From: an uncultured Aquimarina sp.
GTDB taxonomy: Bacteria; Bacteroidota; Bacteroidia; Flavobacteriales; Flavobacteriaceae
Reading direction: 5' to 3'
Length of the DNA stretch: 63,692 bases
NCBI GenBank assembly: GCA_947498935.1
Contig: CANMMM010000024.1
Span: 1 to 63,692, forward strand
Part shown: positions 38,768-46,197 of the stretch, piece by piece
Position numbering within the stretch: position 1 is the stretch's first letter
Layout: each line of letters starts with the position of its first letter
Notes under the pieces: model-generated
Told to the model about the DNA's origin: nothing
Seen by the model: only the letters and a program-made list of their open reading frames with translations
Database searches by the model: none
Program-made: the position numbers and the translations under genes

Positions 38768-39328
38768 CTAGTTCGTTACCTCTATTTCCTTGAGGTATGA
38801 TTTTTTATACAACAGACCTTCTTCATAAAAATCAGTGTTATAGAGTTTTATTTTCACTCTTTCTATCTTTGTGGCATTGCCAGCGATCGCCATTTTTTCA
38901 TTTTGGTAATGTCTCGGCGTATATATCGTATGGTAGAACTCTGGATTTTTTTTGAGCTGCTCGTACGTACGTTTGTCCAAGTTCTTAGGAGTTTCTTTGA
39001 TCGTATCAGGTTGCAGATACGAAGTCGCAATTAGTTTTCCTAAGCGTTCTAGTTTTCGTTCTTTAGGATAATTCAATGTGGATTTCAGGAAGTTTTTAGA
39101 AATAGGTAGATCGAATTTATTAGCTACCACATTGATTAGGATAGAATCGCCATTTGCTTTATAGCCTACAGCCGTAATATTTGCCTTTTTATTGGTCGAA
39201 AACATACCAAAGCCCCCTCCCTTCCATGGAGTTAATGTGTCAAATTGGGAATTATACATCTGTATGACTGCTACTACAATGAGTAGTACACAGACGAGTC
39301 GATTTTCTAGTGATTGTAAGAATTTCAT
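38768..39328 (-). CDS. Membrane-anchored protein with TPWKGGGFGMFS motif
   Basis: A 186-residue protein. Residues 11-26 (VCVLLIVVAVIQMYN) form a single N-terminal membrane anchor, directly followed by the striking motif TPWKGGGFGMFSTNKK (33-48). The rest is a soluble basic domain with no signature I recognise (PKERKLERLGKLIATSYLQP ... YHTIYTPRHYQNEK). I recall similar Gly-rich post-anchor motifs in small partner proteins encoded next to HTTM genes, which fits this context but is not proof. It ends 26 bases before the HTTM-like start, so the two are surely co-transcribed. Confidence 0.65.
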   Translation of the reverse strand: MKFLQSLENRLVCVLLIVVAVIQMYNSQFDTLTPWKGGGFGMFSTNKKANITAVGYKANGDSILINVVANKFDLPISKNFLKSTLNYPKERKLERLGKLIATSYLQPDTIKETPKNLDKRTYEQLKKNPEFYHTIYTPRHYQNEKMAIAGNATKIERVKIKLYNTDFYEEGLLYKKSYLKEIEVTN

Positions 39329-39393
39329 ACCTACTTATTTTTTTATGTGTTCAATGCTCAAAAAGCGTTGTTATCTAGTTTTTTGATTGCTTT

Positions 39394-39481
39394 GGGCGTT
39401 ACCCAAGGGTCGGGCTATCCGCTGCAATTCCTCGCACCTCCTAAGGTCGGGCTGCGGGATTTCCACTACTATCCCTAACGC
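39394..39481 (-). repeat. Repeat A, copy 5 (long-centre variant, reverse)
   Basis: It begins GGGCGTTACC and ends ATCCCTAACGC. The centre, read on the minus strand, is GGAAATCCCGCAGCCCGACC ... GTGCGAGGAATTG. It lies inside the peptide locus, between the peptide genes and the anchored protein. Confidence 0.9.
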
Positions 39482-39537
39482 GGTAATACGTGTCATATCG
39501 GTTATCGTTAGATAATATAGTAGCCATTGGTAAAGAA

Positions 39538-39561
39538 CTGGAGGTAGTCTCATACCTCCAG
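39538..39561 (-). terminator. Hairpin after the third peptide gene
   Basis: CTGGAGGTA / TACCTCCAG with a six-base loop lies 26 bases past the stop of the peptide gene at 39588. On the minus strand it is followed by TTCTTTACC, a weak U tract. It may be a partial terminator that lets some transcription reach the enzyme genes. Confidence 0.55.
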
Positions 39562-39587
39562 TAACAATAACCTATGTATCAGAAGAA

Positions 39588-39794
39588 TTAAAAAATTACT
39601 AATTCGCCGAATTCTGCAAGAAGTTCTGAGTCTGGTTCTTCCTCTCGGCATTCTGGTTCTGCCATAATTTCTGTACCAGAACCTGTATATATAGCAGCAA
39701 TATCAGACGTAGGAGTACCTTCTAAAGAAGTAAAAGATATAAATCCTACTAAAAAAGCCCCCATGACAGTATAAAATAAACCTTTAGTTTTCAT
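39588..39794 (-). CDS. Glu-rich secreted peptide, paralogue 1
   Basis: 68 residues. The leader MKTKGLFYTVMGAFLVGF (basic start, then a hydrophobic run continuing ISFTSLEG) is nearly identical to that of the two neighbours and looks like a Sec signal or single anchor. The tail carries the acidic cluster AEPECREEEPDSELLAEFGE with one Cys (residue 49). It is the most diverged of the three and the closest to the enzyme genes. No known family. Tandem repetition, conservation of leader more than tail, and the neighbouring membrane enzyme and protease suggest a precursor peptide. Confidence 0.75.
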   Translation of the reverse strand: MKTKGLFYTVMGAFLVGFISFTSLEGTPTSDIAAIYTGSGTEIMAEPECREEEPDSELLAEFGELVIF

Positions 39795-39815
39795 GATGAA
39801 TTAGTTTTTAAAAAT

Positions 39816-39850
39816 GAGCCTACTCTTTTCAGGTTTTTCGGCAGCGACCT
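39816..39850 (-). promoter_or_regulatory. Conserved leader element before peptide 1
   Basis: On the minus strand it reads AGGTCGCTGCCGAAAAACCT followed by GAAAAGAGTAGGCT, ending 21 bases before the ATG. Nearly the same sequence precedes the other two peptide genes (40343-40376 and 40806-40839). AGGT can pair with ACCT. It could be a 5' UTR control element or part of a promoter. Confidence 0.6.
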
Positions 39851-39858
39851 TATTAATA

Positions 39859-40012
39859 ACACAAGGTGTTTTTTACAATCTATTACCTATCTACAAACTC
39901 AAATTGTTACAAGCTGTTCATTGCGGGATGTGATGCTGCAACAATAGTTGTAGCCCTTCCTGTGTGTGAACAAGAAGCTATCATCCTACAATACGTAAAA
40001 AACACCTTGTGT
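39859..40012. repeat. 18-bp inverted repeat bounding the peptide 1/2 spacer
   Basis: ACACAAGGTGTTTTTTAC (39859-39876) and its perfect reverse complement (39995-40012) flank 118 bases. In the transcript the first arm would follow the stop codon of peptide 2 and the second would precede the leader of peptide 1. A second version lies at 40386-40542. Confidence 0.8.
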
Positions 40013-40027
40013 ACTTATAAGATCTGA

Positions 40028-40243
40028 TTAACGATCTGCCATATCGATAAGTGAAGTAGACTCTTCTCTGTGCTCGATGTTATCTTCTTCTTCTTCGCAC
40101 TCTTCTCCCCAGAATTCTGCACCAGCAGCACCAGGAGAAACCGCTACGATATCAGAAGCAGTAGTACCTTCGAAAGAAGTAAAAGAAACGAAGCCTAGTA
40201 AAAAAGCCCCCATAACAGTGTAAAATAAACCTTTAGTTTTCAT
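40028..40243 (-). CDS. Glu-rich secreted peptide, paralogue 2
   Basis: 71 residues with leader MKTKGLFYTVMGAFLLGF then VSFTSFEGTTASDIVA. The tail is highly acidic: residues 43-54 read EFWGEECEEEED, then NIEHREESTSL. E43-x3-E47-x-C49 fits the ExxxExC signature of vertebrate Gla domains, possibly by chance. A basic/hydrophobic leader, small size and lack of any domain indicate a precursor or an exported metal-binding peptide. It has its own conserved leader element (40343-40376) with a repeat B copy in between. Confidence 0.78.
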   Translation of the reverse strand: MKTKGLFYTVMGAFLLGFVSFTSFEGTTASDIVAVSPGAAGAEFWGEECEEEEDNIEHREESTSLIDMADR

Positions 40244-40265
40244 AATAAATTAGTTTTAAAAAAAC

Positions 40266-40338
40266 GAAGTGGTTTACACTTTTTGCGATTTGCTGTAAAA
40301 ACGATGTTCACTGAAACCGAAAAAGTGTACATCACTTC
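40266..40338. repeat. Repeat B, copy 6, in the peptide locus
   Basis: GAAGTGGTTTACACTTTTT begins it and AAAAAGTGTACATCACTTC ends it. These are well-matched inverted ends in a short 73-bp element inserted between the ATG of peptide 2 and its conserved leader element. Confidence 0.8.
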
Positions 40339-40342
40339 AATC

Positions 40343-40376
40343 AGCCTACTCTTTTTAGGTTTTTCGGCAGCGACCT
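40343..40376 (-). promoter_or_regulatory. Conserved leader element before peptide 2
   Basis: On the minus strand, AGGTCGCTGCCGAAAAACCT then AAAAAGAGTAGGCT, almost identical to the elements at 39816 and 40806. Repeat B copy 6 has been inserted between it and the gene, pushing it to about 100 bases from the ATG. Confidence 0.6.
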
Positions 40377-40385
40377 CATTTATAA

Positions 40386-40542
40386 ACACAAGGTGTTTTT
40401 TAGAAAACTTGTAGAGTATCGACCGTAGTCTACAATCACAAGCCGTTCGTTTTTTGATGATGATTCAATACATTTCTAGAAACGATTTTTCTTGTATGCT
40501 AGACGTCGCCTAGCTTATTCGAAAACAAAAAACACCTTATGT
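40386..40542. repeat. 16-bp inverted repeat bounding the peptide 2/3 spacer
   Basis: ACACAAGGTGTTTTTT (40386-40401) and AAAAAACACCTTATGT (40527-40542) are complementary except at one position. Arrangement and arm sequence match the repeat at 39859-40012, so the whole spacer was duplicated with the peptide genes. Confidence 0.75.
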
Positions 40543-40566
40543 CTAATTTAGAATAGCATCGCCTGA

Positions 40567-40782
40567 TTAGTATGCAGCGACAGCAAAAATAGAAGTAGCC
40601 TCTTCTCTGTGCTCGATGTTGTCTTCTTCTTCTTCACCTTCTTCTCCCCAACGCTCACCGTTAGCATCGTTTACAGATACCGCAGCTACATCAGCAACAG
40701 TAGTTCCTTCGAAAGAAGTGAATGATGCAAATCCTAGTAAGAAAGCCCCCATAACAGTGTAAAATAAACCTTTAGTTTTCAT
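40567..40782 (-). CDS. Glu-rich secreted peptide, paralogue 3 (first in the array)
   Basis: 71 residues, leader MKTKGLFYTVMGAFLLGF then ASFTSFEGTTVADVAA. The tail ERWGEEGEEEEDNIEHREE aligns with paralogue 2 residue for residue, but Cys49 is replaced by Gly. It is the first gene of the leftward array and is preceded by a conserved leader element at 40806 and by a 511-base region shared with the divergent regulator. The pattern of a fixed leader and an acidic but varying tail suggests a family of substrates for one enzyme set. Confidence 0.78.
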   Translation of the reverse strand: MKTKGLFYTVMGAFLLGFASFTSFEGTTVADVAAVSVNDANGERWGEEGEEEEDNIEHREEATSIFAVAAY

Positions 40783-41293
40783 AATAAATTAGTTTTTAAT
40801 AAATAAGCCTACTCTATTCAGGTTTTTCGGCAACGACCTCATCAATTGCGCAATGATATTTTTTAAAGCTTGCGAATGACAGATACTAATTGCCACAAGC
40901 TGTTCGTTTTTTATGATGCTCAAAAACAAGTGTATTTTAAATTCCCATGTATGTATTTGATGAAGTACCCGAGGGGAATTTGTTTGTTTTTGATGAGACA
41001 AATATACCGCCATGAAAACGTGCCAATCAAATGGTCTTTCTTTAAATTCCAGAAAACAATACACGGAATTCCAGAATTTAATGCAGTATATAAACACAAA
41101 AAAACGCGACTCTTTTTTTTTACATGTATATAAACCCCTAACAAGAAATCACCCACAAACCACTAAAAAACAATTAATTACCCACAAAACATTCAAAAAA
41201 GCACTTTCTTAAAGCTTTGTAAAAAAGCATAGCTGCACATTTTTTGTTACTTTTAGACCTCTCAACAAGAGAAAATTCTAAACTCAACTTATT
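40783..41293. other. Divergent control region between the peptide array and the TPR-AraC gene
   Basis: It contains the third conserved leader element (40806-40839). A CACAAGCTGTTCGTTTTTTATGATG-like tract near 40895-40920, also seen at 39908-39925 and 40440-40460, shows that the upstream region was copied with the genes. No additional gene is convincing here; the short frames are AT-rich noise. Confidence 0.5.
40806..40839 (-). promoter_or_regulatory. Conserved leader element before peptide 3
   Basis: On the minus strand, AGGTCGTTGCCGAAAAACCT then GAATAGAGTAGGCT, 24 bases before the ATG. It differs at only a few positions from the elements before peptides 1 and 2. Confidence 0.6.
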
Positions 41294-43069
41294 ATGCGTA
41301 TATCTACCATGGCTACCCCCCATAATATTTGTTTTTTGTCCTTGTTTTTTGCGGTGCTTTTTTTTCACAGCCCTGTATCGAGTCAATCCAATCCATATAT
41401 GTATGGAGATAGTACGTATCATATACTCAATAGAAACTTTTATAAAACCCCAACATTAGATTCTGTGACTTTACACTCCCAAATCACCAACTATCTGCAA
41501 CTCGCTAAACAAAAAGACGATCCTTATAACACATCGCTTGCTTATTTACTAATAGGTAAACTACATGCTACACATCCACCTATGCAATTGACCTATATAG
41601 ACAGTGCTATTGCAGCCCGCAAAAGAGTCATTCCTAATACAAAACTAGAAGCTTTTTATACGGATAAGGGACTTATCGAAGAACGAAGAGGAAATTTTAA
41701 AAAAGCCTTACAGCACTATTTAGAAGCGCTATCAGAAGCCAAAAAATCCAATAACACGAATTACCAATTTATTAGCAAGCTCAACATTGGATTACTCAAA
41801 AGAAAACTAGGGCGCTATACCGAAGCCAAAGTCTTGTTTAAAGAATGCTTGGCCTATGAAGAAAGTTTTACAAATAAAACGCATGGTGATAGCATCTCCT
41901 ACTTAGGTACCTTATCCGAATTAGTTGCCGCCTATCGATTAAACAAAGAATTAGATTCTGCCAAAATCTATAATGATATCGGACTCCAATGGATCAAAAA
42001 CAAGCCAAATGCATATATCGTAAAACTTAATAAAGGCATCTTAGCATTTTATGACCAACGCTATACAGAGGCAAAGGCAACCTTAGAACGGATTCTTCCT
42101 GACTTTTTAAAAAAAGAATCTCAGGCATATTATGACTATTACAATCTAATCGATGCCTATTATTACCTAGGAGAAACTCATAATCAATTGGGCGAAAAAG
42201 AAACTGCCCTCAAGTATTACAAAAAAATAGATTCGCTTTCCGAACACATGCAGTACATCATCCCTAGGAATAGAGAAGCTTATTTACGCATCATTAATTA
42301 TTACAAAACGACAAATAACCCAGCGCAACAATTGGCATACACCAATAAACTGATTACTGTAGATAGCATTCTGACTGCTAATTATAAATTTATCAGTGAT
42401 AAGTTTACCCAACATGATAAAAAAGAATTACTAGCCGATAGCAAACAGCAGCTCGAAACCGTTGAATCCTTTAATACCAGATACAAATATTTTATCATCC
42501 TCTTAGGCTGTGTATCTTTAGGGATTATTGTACTCCTGATTCGTCAGTACAAAAAGCGAAAACTATACGAGCAAAAATTCGATGTCTTGATGCAAAAGCA
42601 GCAAGAAGCTGCCACCACCGCTGCTTCTAATACCGTTACTGAGGCAGCAACTCCTACGCAGCCCACCGCCGAAGCCATAGGTATCTCAGAGGAACTCGTA
42701 GAAAAACTCGTGTCACAGTTTGATAAATTCGAACACAAACGAGGGTTTACCAGAAAAAATATTACTACCTCCTCCCTCGCCAAAGAATTTCATACCAATT
42801 CTAAATACGTTTCTAAAGTCATTCATCATCATAAAAACAAGAGTTTTACAGAATACATCAATGACCTTAGAATCGATTATGCCATGCAGCAATTGGCACT
42901 AGACTCTAAGTTTAAAAATTATACGGTCAGAGCCATTGCCGATGAAATTGGGTTTAGCAATCCACAATCTTTTTCTAACTATTTTTATAAAAAGAACGGA
43001 ATTTACCCTTCGTTCTATATCAAAAAAATCAAACAACAGCCACAAGTACAACAAGATCCTAATAACTAA
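41294..43069 (+). CDS. TPR - transmembrane - AraC-type regulator
   Basis: A 591-residue regulator of a type common in Bacteroidota. A signal/anchor segment (NICFLSLFFAVLFFHSPVSS) is followed by periplasmic TPR repeats (about 45-350, for example GNFKKALQHYLEALSEAKKS and GRYTEAKVLFKECLAY). A transmembrane helix lies near 390-412 (YFIILLGCVSLGIIVLLI), then a coiled, Ala/Thr-rich cytosolic linker and a C-terminal AraC double helix-turn-helix (TTSSLAKEFHTNSKYVSKVI ... VRAIADEIGFSNPQSFSNYF). It could sense an envelope signal and bind DNA from the membrane. It is divergent from the peptide array, which is its most likely target. Confidence 0.88.
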   Translation: MRISTMATPHNICFLSLFFAVLFFHSPVSSQSNPYMYGDSTYHILNRNFYKTPTLDSVTLHSQITNYLQLAKQKDDPYNTSLAYLLIGKLHATHPPMQLTYIDSAIAARKRVIPNTKLEAFYTDKGLIEERRGNFKKALQHYLEALSEAKKSNNTNYQFISKLNIGLLKRKLGRYTEAKVLFKECLAYEESFTNKTHGDSISYLGTLSELVAAYRLNKELDSAKIYNDIGLQWIKNKPNAYIVKLNKGILAFYDQRYTEAKATLERILPDFLKKESQAYYDYYNLIDAYYYLGETHNQLGEKETALKYYKKIDSLSEHMQYIIPRNREAYLRIINYYKTTNNPAQQLAYTNKLITVDSILTANYKFISDKFTQHDKKELLADSKQQLETVESFNTRYKYFIILLGCVSLGIIVLLIRQYKKRKLYEQKFDVLMQKQQEAATTAASNTVTEAATPTQPTAEAIGISEELVEKLVSQFDKFEHKRGFTRKNITTSSLAKEFHTNSKYVSKVIHHHKNKSFTEYINDLRIDYAMQQLALDSKFKNYTVRAIADEIGFSNPQSFSNYFYKKNGIYPSFYIKKIKQQPQVQQDPNN

Positions 43070-43602
43070 ACCGTGTTGTTTTACCGAATTCCGTCTAGAA
43101 TTCATATTGACTGCCAAAGTAGATGATAATAGAGAAACTAGTTATAGTCATATAAATTAATATGTACCCAAAAAAACACCTCTTTGTTATGATTATAGTT
43201 TTTAATTACAAAAAAAGGTTGATGAATCCATTCCCAATAGAACTCGGAAGTATAAAATCCCAACGCCTGCTTCTACACGCATTGCACTCCTTATTACATT
43301 CCCCAAAACATCTTATAAACTACCCTTATCCATTATCGATTGCACTGACAAAATTGTAGCGACATCTGTACACATGGCTATAATTATATAACTATACACG
43401 AATAGTAGTCGCTAAAAAACGCTACAAAAAACGGAATTTACAGCAGGAAGTCCCAGAAAAAACAAAACACCAAAAACCCTTATAAATCAACATTTAAGCC
43501 AACAACAAATACATGAAATTCTGGAATCTAAAGAAGCTTCTGTTGAGGGAATTCTTTTTTAGCACTAGATTAGCAGTCTAAAATTATTAAAACACCGAAG
43601 TC
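43070..43602 (+). other. Intergenic region before the GG-leader peptide
   Basis: 533 bases, AT-rich. No repeat A or B copy is present. A 15-codon frame at 43513 (MKFWNLKKLLLREFFF) and a 65-codon frame at 43162 lack support. The promoter of the peptide gene must lie near its 3' end. Confidence 0.35.
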
Positions 43603-43764
43603 ATGAAATTAAATGTAAAAAAAATTAAAATCGCTAAATTAACACCAGACAATGCCAGAGCCATCCGAGGAGGACAAATTGCCGATGATGTACTCAATGA
43701 TAATGCTGATAAAAGTAGAGATGGAGATCCGCGATGTGGCAAGACAGAACCTGTTGTAGACTAA
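43603..43764 (+). CDS. GG-leader precursor peptide (putative)
   Basis: A 53-residue peptide too short for most gene finders. The leader MKLNVKKIKIAKLTPDNARA ends IRGG, giving a Lys-rich amphipathic leader with a double-glycine cleavage site, as in Bacteroidota natural-product and bacteriocin-like precursors. The 29-residue core (QIADDVLNDNADKSRDG then DPRCGKTEPVVD) is rich in Asp and Asn, has one Cys, and has Pro near the end. It lies 22 bases upstream of a prolyl oligopeptidase gene. No lanthionine or radical SAM enzyme is in the window, so the maturation is unclear. Confidence 0.7.
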   Translation: MKLNVKKIKIAKLTPDNARAIRGGQIADDVLNDNADKSRDGDPRCGKTEPVVD

Positions 43765-43786
43765 TCCAGCACTAACTAATTCCCCT

Positions 43787-45964
43787 ATGTATAAAAAACT
43801 CTTTTTGTTACTGATCGTATGTTCTTGTGCTAGAAACATAAAAAAAAGCAACCTAATCGCTGGAAAAGAAAGCATCGATACCTATCACGGGGTATCGATT
43901 AAAGATCCCTACCGTAACCTAGAAAACTTAAAAGATAGCACCGTGCTTGAATGGTTACAATCACAGGGGAAAATAGCAGACACTGTATTGGAAACGATTC
44001 CAAACAGAGACCGACTGGTTCAATGGCAAAAAGAGTTTGACATACAACAATCCGCCGCTACTTGGGGACTACGAATCACTAAAAACGGGCAGTATTTTTA
44101 TGCCAAAAAAGCAAATGGAGCTACTCATTACAGTCTCTATTACAGAAAAAATTACGACGCTGCAGAAGAACTGTTGTTCGACAGTAGTAACTACCACGAG
44201 AAGGAAGGTGCTACCTATTTTATCGATTATTTTAGACCCAATTGGCAGGGAGATAAAATAGCGGTCTCTGTCGCTAAAGAAGGAGGCAAAGAAGTGTCTA
44301 CCCTCTTAGTGATCGATGTAGCGACCAAAACCATCGCCCGAGATAAAATTCATAACAGTATTGCTGGAATGACTGGAGGTATCCAATGGGTACCCGATGA
44401 TAGTGGGTTTATCTATCTAAAAGTGCCTATTACAGATCCGCAACATCCTGATTATTTATTAAACACCAGTGCTACCCTCTACAATCTAGACAAAGGAATA
44501 CAGCAGCAACAAACAGTTTTTTCGAAACAACATGATCCTGCATTACCGCTGAAAGCGGCTGATTTTCCTATCGTTTCTTTTTTGGGAGAACAAGCACCAA
44601 TCGTATTAGGGCTAGCAGAAGGTTCTTCGCTATTTCATGATACGTATTACAAAGAGACAGCAGCCCTAACGAGTGCTTCGACACCTTGGAAGTTACTCTA
44701 CAAAAAAGCAGATAAAGTAAAGAAAATCGCCATCAATCAAAACGACGAACTTATATTTCTCTCTGCAAAAGGGGCTTCTAATTACCAGCTTTGTAGCACC
44801 AAACGCACTGCTCCTAATTTTGACACACCCAATGTATTAGTACCTGTATCGAGTACGGAGGTGATCGACAATTTTGTACTCACCAAAGACGGAATCTATT
44901 TTGTACGCCTTAAAAATGGAGTACAAGCCTCTCTACATTACCTGAGTCAGGGGATCGAAAAAGAAATCACACTTCCTAAACCCGCAGGTAAGATGTATCT
45001 AACTTCTAGAGGCATTCATCAAAACAATATACAAGTGCATATCGGAGGATGGCTTAATGATATAGAAGCGTATGAATACAATATCTACAGCAATGTATTC
45101 ACCCCTAAATCATTAGTTCCTGTGTACAAACATCCTGAGATCGAGCAACTCACTGTGACTACGATAGAAGTTCCCTCTCATGATGGAACGAAAGTGCCTG
45201 TATCCATGATTCATAAAAAGAATCTGGAAAAAAACGGTCAGAATCATACGCTTTTTTATGGCTATGGTTCTTATGGGGGCGGTATCAAACCTTTCTACTC
45301 GCCTGGATTTTTACTTTGGGTGATCGAGGGAGGCGGTGTATTGGTCATTGCCCATGTCCGTGGAGGTGGCGAAAAAGGAGAACAATGGCACAAAGCAGGA
45401 TTTAAAACCACCAAATCCAATACTTGGAAAGACATGATCGCTGTCACTGAACATGTGATGAACGAGGGAATCACCACTCCAGAAAAATCTGCTATCTGGG
45501 GGTCTAGTGCAGGAGGCATCTTAGCAGGTAGGGCTATGACCGCTCGTCCTGATTTGTACAGTTCCGTAATTCTCACCTCTCCAGCGCTCAATATGCTACG
45601 CTGTGAGATACAACCCAATGGACAAAATAGTATCAAGGAATTCGGTACGGTAGAAATCAAAGAAGAATTCGATGCTTTATTGGATATGGACTCCTATCAT
45701 CATATCCAATCTGGAGAAGACTATCCTGCCACGCTAATTACTGCGGGTATGCAAGATGGCCGTGTGGTAGTATGGGACCCTGCTAAATTTGCTGCTCGCT
45801 TACAAGCAGAAACAGGATCGCAAAACCCCGTGCTATTCGACGTAGATTTTCAATTAGGCCATACTGCTAGTAATGGATCTTCATTAGAAGCCTATGAGTT
45901 TTATGCCAATCCGATTGCGTTTGGGTTATGGCAAACAGGACATCCTGATTACCAACCTTACTAA
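43787..45964 (+). CDS. Prolyl oligopeptidase (S9A) lipoprotein
   Basis: A 725-residue serine peptidase that cleaves after Pro in short peptides. The lipobox (LLLIVCSC) places it in the envelope. An N-terminal propeller entry motif (YHGVSIKDPYRNLENL) and the seven-bladed propeller precede the alpha/beta-hydrolase domain, with LFYGYGSYGGG, the nucleophile Ser574 in GSSAGG, and LGHTAS carrying the catalytic His. The position 22 bases after the GG-leader peptide gene implies co-transcription, and a Pro in that peptide's core makes it a possible substrate. Confidence 0.92.
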   Translation: MYKKLFLLLIVCSCARNIKKSNLIAGKESIDTYHGVSIKDPYRNLENLKDSTVLEWLQSQGKIADTVLETIPNRDRLVQWQKEFDIQQSAATWGLRITKNGQYFYAKKANGATHYSLYYRKNYDAAEELLFDSSNYHEKEGATYFIDYFRPNWQGDKIAVSVAKEGGKEVSTLLVIDVATKTIARDKIHNSIAGMTGGIQWVPDDSGFIYLKVPITDPQHPDYLLNTSATLYNLDKGIQQQQTVFSKQHDPALPLKAADFPIVSFLGEQAPIVLGLAEGSSLFHDTYYKETAALTSASTPWKLLYKKADKVKKIAINQNDELIFLSAKGASNYQLCSTKRTAPNFDTPNVLVPVSSTEVIDNFVLTKDGIYFVRLKNGVQASLHYLSQGIEKEITLPKPAGKMYLTSRGIHQNNIQVHIGGWLNDIEAYEYNIYSNVFTPKSLVPVYKHPEIEQLTVTTIEVPSHDGTKVPVSMIHKKNLEKNGQNHTLFYGYGSYGGGIKPFYSPGFLLWVIEGGGVLVIAHVRGGGEKGEQWHKAGFKTTKSNTWKDMIAVTEHVMNEGITTPEKSAIWGSSAGGILAGRAMTARPDLYSSVILTSPALNMLRCEIQPNGQNSIKEFGTVEIKEEFDALLDMDSYHHIQSGEDYPATLITAGMQDGRVVVWDPAKFAARLQAETGSQNPVLFDVDFQLGHTASNGSSLEAYEFYANPIAFGLWQTGHPDYQPY

Positions 45965-46000
45965 TTGCCCGCCTATAAAATATATGCCTAAGAAATTGCT

Positions 46001-46088
46001 GCGTTAGGGATAGGAGCGGCATCCTTTTTTGGTTTTCTGAAAAACCAAAAAAGATATAGCGGATAGCCCGACCCTTGTGGTAACGCCC
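46001..46088 (+). repeat. Repeat A, copy 6 (hairpin-centre variant)
   Basis: GCGTTAGGGATAGGAGCGGC begins it, the centre is CCTTTTTTGGTTTT / AAAACCAAAAAAG, and it ends GTGGTAACGCCC. It is nearly identical to copy 1; compensating changes in the centre (GG against CC) keep the stem paired. Confidence 0.92.
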
Positions 46089-46197
46089 AAAACAATAGCA
46101 TACACATCAGACAATGGATGCATTGCGGCACAACAACTTATAATTAAAAGTTAAACTATCGGGATATGATAGTAATACTATTATATTTGCAATCGCT

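Noticed and set aside
39859..40542. CRISPR array or insertion sequence in the peptide spacers
   Set aside because: Only two inverted pairs at unequal distances, no regular spacers, no transposase and no clear target duplications.
41012..41459. Short frames on both strands before the TPR-AraC gene
   Set aside because: AT-rich, mutually overlapping, with no family motif; they cover the divergent control region and the real regulator start.
43162..43359. 65-codon frame before the GG-leader peptide
   Set aside because: No signal, no leader pattern, and composition like the surrounding non-coding sequence.
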